Assembly: GCA_963728495.1 (NCBI GenBank)
Contig: CAVSKI010000010.1
Span: 415,329-479,328, forward strand
Source: JACVRW01 sp963728495
Lineage (GTDB): Bacteria; Actinomycetota; Thermoleophilia; Solirubrobacterales; Thermoleophilaceae
Direction: 5' to 3'
DNA: 64,000 nt
Positions 54,941 through 63,645 of this stretch are shown here, in pieces. Both the position numbers and the translations under genes were made by a program. The notes under the pieces were generated by a model. The model made no database searches. It was not told the origin of the DNA and saw only the letters and a list, made by a program, of their open reading frames with translations. Position 1 is the first letter of the stretch. The number at the start of each line of letters is the position of its first letter.

Positions 54941-55468
54941 CTAGTAGGGGTTGCCGCCTCCACTGCTGTTCGATGCTGATGCGGTCACCTGCTGGCCGGT
55001 CGGAGACACCGCGTACCAGAGGCCGCCGAAGGCGTTCACGCCCTGGCCGCTCGTGTCGCCGGGGCTGCTGTCGCCCGTGAACGTGTAGAGCGGGTGGCCG
55101 TTGTAGGTCGCCTGCGTCGTGCCGTCAGAGCGCTTGGTGGTCCCGATCATCGAGGCGCTCGCGCCCTTGCCGACCGTCGGATTCGCGCTCGTGAGCGGCG
55201 GCCAGTTAGTGGCGCAGGCTCCGGAGCAGTTGCTCTGGGTGCCGGTGTCGGCCTGGAACAGGTACAGCGTCCGGCCCTGGCCGTCGACGAGGATCCTGCC
55301 GAGGCTGCTGCTCTCCACGCCGAGCGTCGCGGACTTACCGCTTGGAGTCTTGGGCGGTGCGCTCGCGGCCGTCGCGCTGTCGTCGCCACCGCAGCTCGCG
55401 AGAGCCAGGGCTGTGAGGGAAATCACCGCGGCGCTCGCCAGCAACGTGAGGGGTGTGCGGGACATCAT
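54941..55468 (-). CDS. lipoprotein with secreted repeats of unknown function (COG4315-type)
   Basis: 175 residues. Signal peptide LTLLASAAVISLTALALASC ends in a lipobox (ALASC), so it is diacylated and held outside the membrane. Two copies of the GRTLYLFQADTG / NGHPLYTFTGD repeat carry the PF03640-like pattern, with SNCSGACATNWPPL between (paired cysteines). Members are found in many Gram-positives; no activity is established. Start ATG (first of two adjacent) is preceded by AGGAGCACGA. It is divergent from the Ohr gene. Confidence 0.85.
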   Translation of the reverse strand: MMSRTPLTLLASAAVISLTALALASCGGDDSATAASAPPKTPSGKSATLGVESSSLGRILVDGQGRTLYLFQADTGTQSNCSGACATNWPPLTSANPTVGKGASASMIGTTKRSDGTTQATYNGHPLYTFTGDSSPGDTSGQGVNAFGGLWYAVSPTGQQVTASASNSSGGGNPY

Positions 55469-55695
55469 TCGTGCTCCTCTGAGGACGGGTTCAAGTCCCT
55501 GCAAAGGCTCCTCCGCCCAGCCCCAGCTGTCGTCAGGCCGGCGGCCACTCTTTGACCTCACACCGGTGGGGCAGCCAGAACGCCCCGGTACTCCTGTGGT
55601 GGCATCTCGGACAGCCGCCTCCCGTCCGACGACAGATTCGCCCGCGCGGAGGACCCTGGACCGACGAGCTTTATCTCCAACCGAAAGAGGCGAAC

Positions 55696-56202
55696 ATGGC
55701 AGAGACGAGACGGGCCATCTACACCGCGGAAGCGCACGTCACGGGCGGCCGAGCAGAAGGGCACGGTCGGACCTCGGACGGCGCTCTGGAGGTGGAACTT
55801 CGCCAGCCCGAAGAGATGGGCGGAGGTGGCGGGGGCACAAACCCCGAGCAGCTGTTCGCGGTCGGCTACGCCGCATGCTTCGAGAGCGCGCTGGGAACAG
55901 CCGCACGGCGCCGCAGGCAGGACGCGGGCGATGTGGCGATCGATTCGCGGGTGATGCTGGTGCCGACAGCCGACCGACGCTTCAAGCTCGCCGTGACGCT
56001 CGCGATCACGCTCCCGTCCATCGCCGACGCGGACGAAGCCGCCAATTTGGTCCGAGAGGCGGACCAGCTCTGCCCCTACTCGAATGCGATTCGCGGCAAT
56101 GTCGAAGTCTCGTTCACGGCAAACGGCGATCCCCTCGAGGAGACCTCCGAGCATCAGGCCGCGTTGGCCCGGGCCGGATCCGGCTCAGCAGCGGCGGCTT
56201 GA
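55696..56202 (+). CDS. organic hydroperoxide resistance protein, Ohr/OsmC family
   Basis: 168 residues from ATG 55696 (AAAGAGGCGAAC upstream). The thiol-peroxidase cysteines are both present: AVGYAACFESAL and READQLCPYSNAIRGN. TNPEQLFAVGY and the IYTAEAHVTGGRAEG N-terminal strand confirm Ohr rather than YhfA. The enzyme reduces organic hydroperoxides with lipoyl or low-molecular thiols. There is no OhrR beside it. Its 3' end overlaps the minus-strand exporter by 49 bp, and the C-terminus is Ala/Gly/Ser-rich. Confidence 0.92.
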   Translation: MAETRRAIYTAEAHVTGGRAEGHGRTSDGALEVELRQPEEMGGGGGGTNPEQLFAVGYAACFESALGTAARRRRQDAGDVAIDSRVMLVPTADRRFKLAVTLAITLPSIADADEAANLVREADQLCPYSNAIRGNVEVSFTANGDPLEETSEHQAALARAGSGSAAAA

Positions 56203-57731
56203 GCACCGGCGAGCCTGCTCGGGCGGCGCTCGGCGCGCTCGGCGCGCTCAGCGCGCAGGAGCGCGACGGCAGGAACGATTGCCAGCAGCGCCATCACGAG
56301 CGCCCACATGAAGGTGTGTCCGAAGGCGGTGGCGACCGGTCCACTGATCTGCTCGCGCTCGCCCGGGGGTAGCGGCGCGAGCAGCCCCCCGGCCCCGCCG
56401 CTCGCCGCCGGCAGCGCCGCTGCGCCGCCGTGCTGGAGGACGACCGCAAGGAGCGCGGTGCCGATCGAGCCGCCGGCCTGCCGGAGCGTGTTGAGCGCGG
56501 CGGTGGCGCGCGGTACCTGCGACGAGTCGAGCAGCGCGTACGCTGCGGCGATGGTGGGCTGAATCGACGCGCCGAGGCCCAGGCCGCGGACGAACAGCAC
56601 GAAGCCGAGCAGCGCGTACGGCGTCTGGTCGCCCACGAAAACCCAGGGCACGGTCGCCAAAGCGATGATGCAGCAGCCGGCGACCACCACCGGACCGCCC
56701 CCGAGACGGTCGGTGAGACGGCCGCTGATCGGCAGCATAAGCGCGGCCCCGAGACCCTGCGGGGCGAGAAGCAGCCCGGCCTCGAGCGCGCTCTGGCCGC
56801 GATCCACCTGGTAGTAGAGCGGGAGCACGAGCAGCGTCCCGAACAACGCGCCCCCGAAGAGGAAGGTGGCAATCGCGGCGGCGCGGAACCCCCGTGAGCG
56901 GAACAGCCGCACGTCGATCAGCGGCCGCGCCACACGCAGGCTGTGCCAGACGAACAGCCCGACGAAGACGATGCCGGCGACGATGGGCCCGAACGCGATC
57001 GGGTGACCCAAACCGCCGTGGCTCTCGGTCCCCGAGAGGCCGAGGAGGATGCCCACCAACCCTGGGCACAAGAGCGCGACGCCGATCCAGTCGAGCGCAC
57101 CGGCATCGGCGCGCCCGGCGTTTGGCTGGAGCAGCCGTGCAGCGACGGCGATCGCCACGACGGCGATGGGGACGTTGACCAGGAAGATCCACTGCCAGGG
57201 CGCGTTATCGACGATGAGGCCACCGATGATCGGCCCAAAGATGGGCCCGAGCAGGATTGGCACGCCGATCAGCCCGAAGGCTCGTCCCACGCGCCGAGGG
57301 CCGGCACTCTGCGCGACCAGCGTAAACCCGACCGGCACGAGCATCCCGCCCCCAAGGCCCTGCAGCACACGGAACGCGATCAGCTCAGCGGCCGAGGTCG
57401 CGAGCGCGCACAGCGCCGAGCCGACGGCGAACAGCGCGATCGAGGCGATCCAGGTCGGCTTCGACCCGAAGCGCTCGGTCACCCAGCCCGAGATCGGGAT
57501 CACTGCCGCGAGTGACAGCAGGTAGCCGGTCGATATCCACTGGCCTATGGCCAGCGAGACATGCAGGTCCTTCGCCAGGGTGTCGAGTGCGACGTTGACG
57601 ATCGTCGTGTCGAGCACGGCCATGACCAGGCCGAGAGTGGCCACTCCGGCGACCACGAGCGTCGAGCGGTCGAGCCCGCCGCTGAGCCGCGTGGCGCGTG
57701 CCGGGACATCGTGCGAGCCGGTCGAGCGCAT
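56154..57731 (-). CDS. MFS multidrug exporter, DHA2/EmrB-QacA family
   Basis: 525 residues, 14 membrane helices. Antiporter motif C-like LGPIFGPIIGGLIVDNAPWQWIFLVNVPI and family start LDTTIVNVALDTLAKDLH are diagnostic; GWVTERFGSKP is motif A. GRLTDRLGGGPVVVAG marks the second half. It exports drugs or metabolites by proton exchange. The last ~30 residues (AERAERAERRPSRLAGAQAAA) are a low-complexity cytoplasmic tail with three AER repeats, partly antisense to the Ohr gene. Confidence 0.92.
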   Translation of the reverse strand: MRSTGSHDVPARATRLSGGLDRSTLVVAGVATLGLVMAVLDTTIVNVALDTLAKDLHVSLAIGQWISTGYLLSLAAVIPISGWVTERFGSKPTWIASIALFAVGSALCALATSAAELIAFRVLQGLGGGMLVPVGFTLVAQSAGPRRVGRAFGLIGVPILLGPIFGPIIGGLIVDNAPWQWIFLVNVPIAVVAIAVAARLLQPNAGRADAGALDWIGVALLCPGLVGILLGLSGTESHGGLGHPIAFGPIVAGIVFVGLFVWHSLRVARPLIDVRLFRSRGFRAAAIATFLFGGALFGTLLVLPLYYQVDRGQSALEAGLLLAPQGLGAALMLPISGRLTDRLGGGPVVVAGCCIIALATVPWVFVGDQTPYALLGFVLFVRGLGLGASIQPTIAAAYALLDSSQVPRATAALNTLRQAGGSIGTALLAVVLQHGGAAALPAASGGAGGLLAPLPPGEREQISGPVATAFGHTFMWALVMALLAIVPAVALLRAERAERAERRPSRLAGAQAAAAEPDPARANAA

Positions 57732-57820
57732 GCCAAGGGATCGTCCCCGCCGACAGCCGCTGTGTCGTCGGCCTCCTGACGTGTCTTCGCCGTACGACCT
57801 GTGGAGTACGACGGAGCTGC

Positions 57821-58669
57821 CTAGACGCCTGAGCGTTCAGCTGAGCGCGGCTCGCCGTTTTTCGCAGCCGGTACGGCTGGTGACGCGGGCAGGGCCCCAA
57901 CGGCCGCGCTTTCGCGGCTGAGGAAGCCGCCGAGCTCCTCGATCGTGCTCATCAGTGGAGCCGGGAAGATGACCGTGGAGTTCTTGTCGACGGAGATCTC
58001 GACCAGGGTCTGGAGGTTGCGGAGCTGGAGCGCAAGCGGGTGCTCCATCATCACATCCGACGCGTGGGCCAGCTCGCCGGCGGCGAGCGCCTCGCCCTCG
58101 GCGGCGATTACCTTGGCGCGCTTCTCGCGCTCGGCCTCGGCCTGCCGGGCCATGGCACGCTGCATGCTGTCCGGAAGCTGAATGTCACGGAGCTCGACGA
58201 CCGTGACCTCCATGCCCCACTCCTCGGTCTGTACATCGAGGATCTCGCGGATGTTCTGGTTGATCGTGTCCGTCTCGGACAGCGTCTGATCGAGCGTGTG
58301 GCGACCCACGACGGCACGGAGCGTGGTCTGCGCGATCTGGTTGATAGCCGCCGATACGTTCTCGATCGCGACCACCGACCGGATCGTGTCCTTGACGCGG
58401 TAGTACGCGACTGCCGAGACACCGACGCTGACGTTGTCGCGCGTGATGATCCCCTGCGACTGGATCGGCAACGTGACGATGCGCAGCGAGACGCGATGGA
58501 CCCGATCCACGAACGGGATGAACACGATCAGCCCCGGCCCGCGTGCAGCACCCCTCACACGCCCCAACCGGAATACGACCGCGCGCTCGTACTGCTTGAG
58601 AATCCGAACCGACAGCGCAAGGCCCGCAAGGACTACGACCAGCAGCGCAACCACCACATAAGCGACCAT
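57821..58669 (-). CDS. SPFH/band 7 (stomatin-like) membrane protein
   Basis: 282 residues. N-terminal membrane helix (VVALLVVVLAGLALSVRIL), then QYERAVVFRLGRVRGAARGPGLIVFIPFVDRVHRVSLRI, DNVSVGVSAVAYYRV, TLRAVVGRHTLDQTLSE and the coiled-coil QAEAEREKRAKVIAAEGEA, all standard for prokaryotic stomatins. It oligomerises at the membrane and organises lipid domains or proteases. The usual NfeD partner gene is not adjacent. Confidence 0.92.
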   Translation of the reverse strand: MVAYVVVALLVVVLAGLALSVRILKQYERAVVFRLGRVRGAARGPGLIVFIPFVDRVHRVSLRIVTLPIQSQGIITRDNVSVGVSAVAYYRVKDTIRSVVAIENVSAAINQIAQTTLRAVVGRHTLDQTLSETDTINQNIREILDVQTEEWGMEVTVVELRDIQLPDSMQRAMARQAEAEREKRAKVIAAEGEALAAGELAHASDVMMEHPLALQLRNLQTLVEISVDKNSTVIFPAPLMSTIEELGGFLSRESAAVGALPASPAVPAAKNGEPRSAERSGV

Positions 58670-58744
58670 GCCATCTCCTTTGTTCAGGACCTATCGTGGA
58701 GGCCGGGTTCGCCTTTGTCGTCGGCTGGGAGGCGTCTCTTTCGC

Positions 58745-60898
58745 CTACTGCGAGAGGTGTACGTCGTCGGTCGCTCGCCTTGTCGCGAGCTCCGGCTCGG
58801 CGGACAGCGGCAGCTCCACCTGAACGGCCGTGCCGTTGTTGCGCGCGCTGTCGACGCGGATCCGGCCGCCGAGCGCCTCCACGCGATCCTTGAGGCCTAC
58901 GAGGCCCGATCCGCCTGCGAAATCCGCGCCGCCGACGCCGTCGTCTCGGACCGACACGCTGAGCACGCCGTCGATTCTGTCGACGTCCACGGCGACCGAA
59001 GACGCATGCGCGTGCTTCGCCGCGTTCGTGAGCGCCTCGGATACGACGTAGTAGGCCCCGACCTCGATCGACTGAGGGAGCCGCCCCTTGGTGCGGATGT
59101 CGAGGTCGACCGGGACGGCGGAGCGGCGTGCCAGCGTCTTCAGCGCGGGCTCGAGCCCGCCCTTCGCCAGGATGGGCGGATGGAGGCCGCGTGACATCTC
59201 GCGGAGCTCGTCGAGCACCTCCGTAATCTCGGCCGCGATCTTCTCGAGGTCCCTCTCCAGCTCGGGTAGCTCCGGCGGGACGCGCGCCTGCGCACCCCGC
59301 AGCCCGAGCGTCAGTGAGACGAGCCGTTGCTGTGCGCCGTCGTGCAGGTCGCGCTCGATCCGGCGCCTCGTCTCGTCCGCGGTGGCGACGATGCGCGCTC
59401 GCGATGCCTTCAGCTCGGCCCGGCTCTCCGTGTTCGCGATCGCGGTGGCCACCAGCTCCGTGAATGCGCTCAGCCTGTCCTCGCTTCCGGGCGGCGGCGG
59501 GTCGTCGCCGGTCGATGCGACCGCCATCACTCCCCAGAGCCTGCCCTCGACGGTGATCGGCACGGCAACGACCGAGCGGACCTCGAAACCGGGCCCCCAC
59601 ATCCCGCGGCCGCTCTCCTGTTCGTGATGGTCAATGCGGGCCGGCCGCCCGGTATCTCGAACCATCTTGGTGACCCTCGCTGCGTCGATCGGACGCCGTA
59701 CACCCTGCGAGATCCGATGACCCGTCGGACTCCACGAGGCCATGACCGTGAGCATGTCGTCCGAGTCCAACCGGCACAAAACGGTGGCGCCGACCGACAG
59801 CAGCTTGCCGACCTCCTCCGCGACCGCGGCGAAGACCACCCCCGGCGGCGCGGCCTCGGCGACGAGCGTTGCGACACGCCTGAGGGCCGCCTGCTCATCC
59901 GCCACACGGCGGAGCTCCTCGCGCGCCTCCGCGTTCGCGATCGCCGTGGCGGCGAGCTCGGTGAAGTCGGCGATTCGCGACTCGGTGTCACGCTGAAATG
60001 GGGTGGCGCGCGTCGTGGACGCCGCGATCACCCCCCAGGTCCGTCCCCCGACGACGATCGGACAGCCGACCGAGGAGCGGATCCCCACGGCCTGGGCCTC
60101 CCGCGCGATCGGGCCGGACGCGCCGACGAAGCTGTCGACGCGTGCGGGACGGCCGCTCTCACGCACCTGGGCGGCGATGCTGGCCCCCTCGAGCGCGAAG
60201 CGTGTGCCCACCGCCAGGTGCGTTTCGCCGCTGCGGCTCCATGCGGCCACCGCGGTGACCGTCTCGTCCGGCTCGAAGCGCTCCATGCGAGCGAGGTCAG
60301 CAGCACATTGCAGCCCCACCTCCCGCGTGACGGCCTCGAGCACCTCGACCGTCTGACCGCCCCGTGCCACGAGCGTGGCGACGCGGCGCAGCGCCGCCTG
60401 CTCGTCCGCGAGCCCGTGCAGCTCCTCCCCCGCCCGCTCGGCCTCCCCGGCGCGCAGCTGCGCCTCTCGCGCGCGCTCGGTGGCTCGCCGGGCGAGCTCG
60501 CTCACGACGTACGCGGTCACGAGCGAGATGACGAGCCCCGCCGCCGTGTCCGAGTCGGCCACGTGGAGGCTGTAGACCGGAGGCGCGAAGAAAAACGCGT
60601 AGGTCAGGAATGCCGCGACGGTCACGACCCCCGCCAGAAGGAAGCCCCAGCCGATCGCAACCGGGACGATCGCCAGGAGGTAGAGCGCAGTAAGGCCAAC
60701 CGGATCGACCACGCCGTCGAGCGCGGCGATCACAGCGCTCACGACCGCGATCGCGACCGTACCGACGATCAGGCCCGTGGCTGTCTTGCGACTGGCGAAT
60801 GCGCGTATGCAGCCAAACGTACCGCGCACCTGCCCGAAAAAGCGAAGAGCCCCGGCGGGGATCCGGAGCTCTTCGGCTCCCGTGCACCTGAGTGCCAC
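58745..60898 (-). CDS. membrane sensor histidine kinase with two GAF domains, NarL-partner type
   Basis: 717 residues. Four helices at about 40-135 form a KdpD-like DUF4118 sensor (YLLAIVPVAIGWGFLLAGVVT). Two GAF domains follow (about 165-325 and 340-500), each introduced by ADEQAALRRVATLV; a short coiled coil separates them. HisKA_3 has RRRIERDLHDGAQQRLVSL with the phosphoacceptor His in the H-box; the ATPase domain has EALTNAAKHAHAS and DDGVGG. It would phosphorylate NarL-type regulators such as those encoded at 61403 and 62684. Confidence 0.92.
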   Translation of the reverse strand: MALRCTGAEELRIPAGALRFFGQVRGTFGCIRAFASRKTATGLIVGTVAIAVVSAVIAALDGVVDPVGLTALYLLAIVPVAIGWGFLLAGVVTVAAFLTYAFFFAPPVYSLHVADSDTAAGLVISLVTAYVVSELARRATERAREAQLRAGEAERAGEELHGLADEQAALRRVATLVARGGQTVEVLEAVTREVGLQCAADLARMERFEPDETVTAVAAWSRSGETHLAVGTRFALEGASIAAQVRESGRPARVDSFVGASGPIAREAQAVGIRSSVGCPIVVGGRTWGVIAASTTRATPFQRDTESRIADFTELAATAIANAEAREELRRVADEQAALRRVATLVAEAAPPGVVFAAVAEEVGKLLSVGATVLCRLDSDDMLTVMASWSPTGHRISQGVRRPIDAARVTKMVRDTGRPARIDHHEQESGRGMWGPGFEVRSVVAVPITVEGRLWGVMAVASTGDDPPPPGSEDRLSAFTELVATAIANTESRAELKASRARIVATADETRRRIERDLHDGAQQRLVSLTLGLRGAQARVPPELPELERDLEKIAAEITEVLDELREMSRGLHPPILAKGGLEPALKTLARRSAVPVDLDIRTKGRLPQSIEVGAYYVVSEALTNAAKHAHASSVAVDVDRIDGVLSVSVRDDGVGGADFAGGSGLVGLKDRVEALGGRIRVDSARNNGTAVQVELPLSAEPELATRRATDDVHLSQ

Positions 60899-61004
60899 CG
60901 GGATGCGCCCCGCGGGGAGGTCCTGCTGCGGGCCGCTAGCCGTATGCCTCGATCATCGTCGCGGACCGCAACGCGGATGTCGTCGGGCCGGCGGCGACAC
61001 TTGC

Positions 61005-61040
61005 GCGTACGACCCGGGATGTACGCCTGCGGAGGTACGC
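61005..61040. promoter_or_regulatory. GTACGC boxes in the kinase / small-gene divergent region
   Basis: GCGTAC (61005-61010) and GTACGC (61021-61026) form an inverted repeat around 10 bases, and a second GTACGC (61035-61040) is repeated in direct orientation 14 bases on. Three copies of one hexamer in 36 bp of a 227-bp divergent gap suggest sites for a response regulator. Evidence is spacing and repetition only. Confidence 0.3.
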
Positions 61041-61125
61041 GAAAAATCGGCTCACGGCCCGACGACAGCGGCGCGCCACTCCTCAATGATCGAAGCGAAT
61101 GTCGACGAGCCGCGAGGAGCAACAC

Positions 61126-61329
61126 ATGTCGTCCACCGAGATCCGCGCCCACCTGATCGAGCTAGCGCAGGAGCGCTTCGCCGCCGAGCACGTCGGGCTC
61201 GGCGGGAACCACGCCTACATGACGGAGCTGGAGAACGAGATCGCCGCGTACCGGTGCGCGCTCGTCGGCGCCGCCGTGACCGAGATCGCCGTGCTGCGCG
61301 GCGAGCTGTTCGGCCGTCAGTTCGGCTGA
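61126..61329 (+). CDS. small hypothetical protein, 67 residues
   Basis: From ATG 61126, preceded by GAGGAG at the right spacing; an upstream ATG at 61099 lacks one. The sequence STEIRAHLIELAQERFAAEHVGLGGNHAYMTELENEIAAYRCALVGAAVTEIAVLR is amphipathic helix-rich. No family is recognised. It is divergent from the histidine kinase and convergent with a regulator, so it may be a regulated accessory of the two-component cluster (inference). Confidence 0.62.
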   Translation: MSSTEIRAHLIELAQERFAAEHVGLGGNHAYMTELENEIAAYRCALVGAAVTEIAVLRGELFGRQFG

Positions 61330-61402
61330 GCGCAGTACACGGCGCCCGGCGAGCGCCGCGCGTCATCGCCCGAAGGCGGTTGCGATGGAAGCCATCTCCT
61401 CC

Positions 61403-62140
61403 TCAACTCAGCGCGACAAGCGCCGGGTCGACTGGCGAAGCGCCACCGTGCAGCAGCGCGTTCCGCCGTGGATGGACCAGTCCCGTCTCATACGCGAGCG
61501 CGACGAGCTGGGCGCGGTCGCGGGCGTCCACCTTGCGGAGCGCCCGGCTGACGTGGGTCTTCGCGGTCGCGATGCTGATAACGAGCCGCTCGGCGATCTC
61601 GTGGTTGCTGAGACCGCGCGCGACGAGCGCCATCACCTCACGCTCGCGAGCCGTGAGCTCCTCGAGCTCCTCCGGGCTCGGCCTGTAGTGGTCCGACTGA
61701 GAAGCCACCTCGGCGATGAGGCGCCGGGTGACGCCGCGCGAGAGGAGTGCCTCACCGCGAGCCACCGCGCGCACCGCCTCGAGGAGCTGCGTGGGCTTCG
61801 TGTCCTTTACGAGGAAGCCGCTGGCGCCCGCGCGTAGAGCCCCGAAGAGCTCTTCGTCGCCCTCGGAGGGACTGAGGACGATCACCCGCACGCTCTGAAG
61901 AGCCGGATCCGAGAAGACCCGTCGGGTTGTCTGGAGGCCGTCCGTCCCGGGCAGGTCGAGGTCGATCAGGACGACGTCCGGACGCTCTCGCTCGACCATC
62001 TCGAGGGCTTCGTCGCCATCGCCGGCCTCTCCGACGACGAGCACGTCGTCCTCGGCGTCGAGCAGCGCCCTGAATGCGCCGCGAACGAGAGCGTGACCCT
62101 CGGCGAGAGCGACACGCGTCTGCAAGTTGGTCCAGTGCAT
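61403..62140 (-). CDS. NarL/FixJ-family response regulator
   Basis: 245 residues from ATG 62140 (GGGAAGAG upstream). Receiver domain about 8-125 with phosphoacceptor Asp in DVVLIDLDLPGTDG and Lys in GFLVKDTK. The LuxR-type HTH is ELTAREREVMALVARGLSNHEIAERLVISIATAKTHVSRALRKVDARDRAQLV. The N-terminal AEGHAL replaces the usual acidic pocket (DD), so metal-dependent phosphorylation may be weak. It follows the histidine kinase region and may be its partner. Confidence 0.9.
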   Translation of the reverse strand: MHWTNLQTRVALAEGHALVRGAFRALLDAEDDVLVVGEAGDGDEALEMVERERPDVVLIDLDLPGTDGLQTTRRVFSDPALQSVRVIVLSPSEGDEELFGALRAGASGFLVKDTKPTQLLEAVRAVARGEALLSRGVTRRLIAEVASQSDHYRPSPEELEELTAREREVMALVARGLSNHEIAERLVISIATAKTHVSRALRKVDARDRAQLVALAYETGLVHPRRNALLHGGASPVDPALVALS

Positions 62141-62300
62141 CGGTCTCTTCCCTTCGACGGAGTGCGCAGAAAACGATCTCGCGTCGCGTCGCCCCTGTCT
62201 GCGCGGCCACCATCCAATTCGCACCCCTGGCACCGCCACAATCGAAATTCCTGGTAGCTGCAATGTGCCGGCGCCCCCCCGATGACATCCTCAGCGGTGC

Positions 62301-62687
62301 ATGACTCCGCGGTCTCTCCTGGTCGATGACAACTCGCGCTTCCTCTCGGCGGCGCGCGAGTTGCTCGAGCGCGAGGGACTCGAGGTGGTCGGCGTCGCAT
62401 CCACGATCGCCGAGGCCACGCGGCTCGTCGGCGCTCTGGACCCGGACGTGTGCCTGGTCGACATCGACCTGGGCAGCGAGAGCGGGTTTGAGCTCGCGCG
62501 GGAGCTCGCAAGCGGAGAGAACCACTCGCCGCACGTCATCCTGATCTCGGCCTATCCCGAGCGCGACTTCACCGACATGATCGCCGAGAGCCCCGCGATC
62601 GGATTCCTGTCCAAGCCCGAGCTGTCGGCGGCGGGGGTACGGGCCATCCTCGCCGACCACCCGGGCGACGAGTCGCAGCGTGCCTAG
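62301..62687 (+). CDS. stand-alone response-regulator receiver domain
   Basis: 128 residues: SLLVDDNSRFLSAARELL, phosphoacceptor Asp in VCLVDIDLGSESGFELA, Thr/Ser position in VILISAYPERD and Lys in GFLSKPELSA. There is no output domain. Single-domain receivers of this kind shuttle phosphate or bind partners. It is divergent from one NarL regulator and convergent with the next, sharing a CTAG double stop with it. Confidence 0.88.
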   Translation: MTPRSLLVDDNSRFLSAARELLEREGLEVVGVASTIAEATRLVGALDPDVCLVDIDLGSESGFELARELASGENHSPHVILISAYPERDFTDMIAESPAIGFLSKPELSAAGVRAILADHPGDESQRA

Positions 62688-63337
62688 TGCGCCTCCAGAA
62701 ACGCGATCACGGCGAGCACGCGCCGGTGGTCGTCGTCCGTCTCCGGCAGCGGAAGCTTCGCGAGGATGCTGTGAATGTGCTTCTCGACCGTGCCCTCGGT
62801 GACCCAGAGGCTGCGCGCGATCCCGGCGTTCGAGCGGCCCTCGGCCATCAGCGCGAGCACCTCGCGCTCGCGCGGCGTCAGGTCAGCCAGGGGGTCGTCG
62901 CGGCGCTGGGTCGCCACCAGCTCCTGAACGAGCCCGGGGTCGATGACAGAGCCACCCTCGGCGATCCGCGCGAGGCTCTCGAGGAAGTGGGTCACGTCGG
63001 TCACGCGGCTCTTCAGGAGGTAGCCCGTGCGCTCGCCGCCGGCGAGCAGCTCCATCGCCTGCTCGACCTCGACGTGGGCGGACAGGACGAGGATGCCGGT
63101 CTGCGGCAGCTCGGCGCGGATCACGCGGGCGGCGTCGAGCCCCTCGGCCTCGTGGTCAGGCGGCATCCGGATGTCGACGATGACGAGCTCGGGCTCGTGC
63201 GCCCGGACAAGCTCGAGCAACGCGGCGGCGTCGCCCGCCTGGCCCACGACCTGGAAGCCCGAGCGCTCGAGCAAGCTGGCGATGCCCTCCCGAAGGAGCA
63301 CGTCGTCGTCGGCGATTGCGACGCGTGTCGCCTGCAT
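62684..63337 (-). CDS. NarL/FixJ-family response regulator (second)
   Basis: 217 residues. Acidic pocket IADDDVLLREGIASLLE, Asp in LVIVDIRMPPDHEAEGLDAA, Lys in GYLLKSRV. HTH: DLTPREREVLALMAEGRSNAGIARSLWVTEGTVEKHIHSILAKL. The RMPPDHEAEGLDAARVIR insert is typical of the actinobacterial NarL subgroup partnered with HisKA_3 kinases. It is a second candidate partner of the GAF kinase. Confidence 0.93.
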   Translation of the reverse strand: MQATRVAIADDDVLLREGIASLLERSGFQVVGQAGDAAALLELVRAHEPELVIVDIRMPPDHEAEGLDAARVIRAELPQTGILVLSAHVEVEQAMELLAGGERTGYLLKSRVTDVTHFLESLARIAEGGSVIDPGLVQELVATQRRDDPLADLTPREREVLALMAEGRSNAGIARSLWVTEGTVEKHIHSILAKLPLPETDDDHRRVLAVIAFLEAH

Positions 63338-63345
63338 CGTGGCGA

Positions 63346-63588
63346 TTATCGACGAGCTGTCGATTCCCGGGGGTTTGGGGGCCGAGAGGGACCGGGTCCT
63401 GAGCGTCTGTAGCCGCCCAAAGCTGAGAAGTGGTGCTCGATGTCGACCTGCGGCAGCCGCGAGAAGATGCGCCGCATGACCGCCCGCCGGCCGAGGCGCC
63501 GCCGCCTGGGGTCGGAGTGGTGAACTGCGGTCTTGAAGCGGTCAAGCAGCTCGGGGACCGACGGCCAGAACGTTCGGCCTTTTGCCAT
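63346..63588 (-). CDS. possible 80-residue basic protein
   Basis: ATG 63588 gives MAKGRTFWPSVPELLDRF, then KTAVHHSDPRRRRLGRRAVMRRIF and LPQVDIEHHFSALGG with a Pro/Arg tail. The first 60 residues look like a folded basic helix pair and not like antisense. It fills most of the 308-bp gap between the regulator and the DHFR-like gene. No relative is recognised; the ribosome site is poor. If it is not a gene, this gap contains no other feature I can see. Confidence 0.35.
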   Translation of the reverse strand: MAKGRTFWPSVPELLDRFKTAVHHSDPRRRRLGRRAVMRRIFSRLPQVDIEHHFSALGGYRRSGPGPSRPPNPRESTARR

Positions 63589-63645
63589 TGCTATGGCTAG
63601 GTTTGGCGACCGCTTGCAATCCGCGATCACCTTGGAAGGACGTCG

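Noticed and set aside
60899..61125. Non-coding RNA in the divergent gap
   Set aside because: Only short repeats are seen; no extended fold or terminator.
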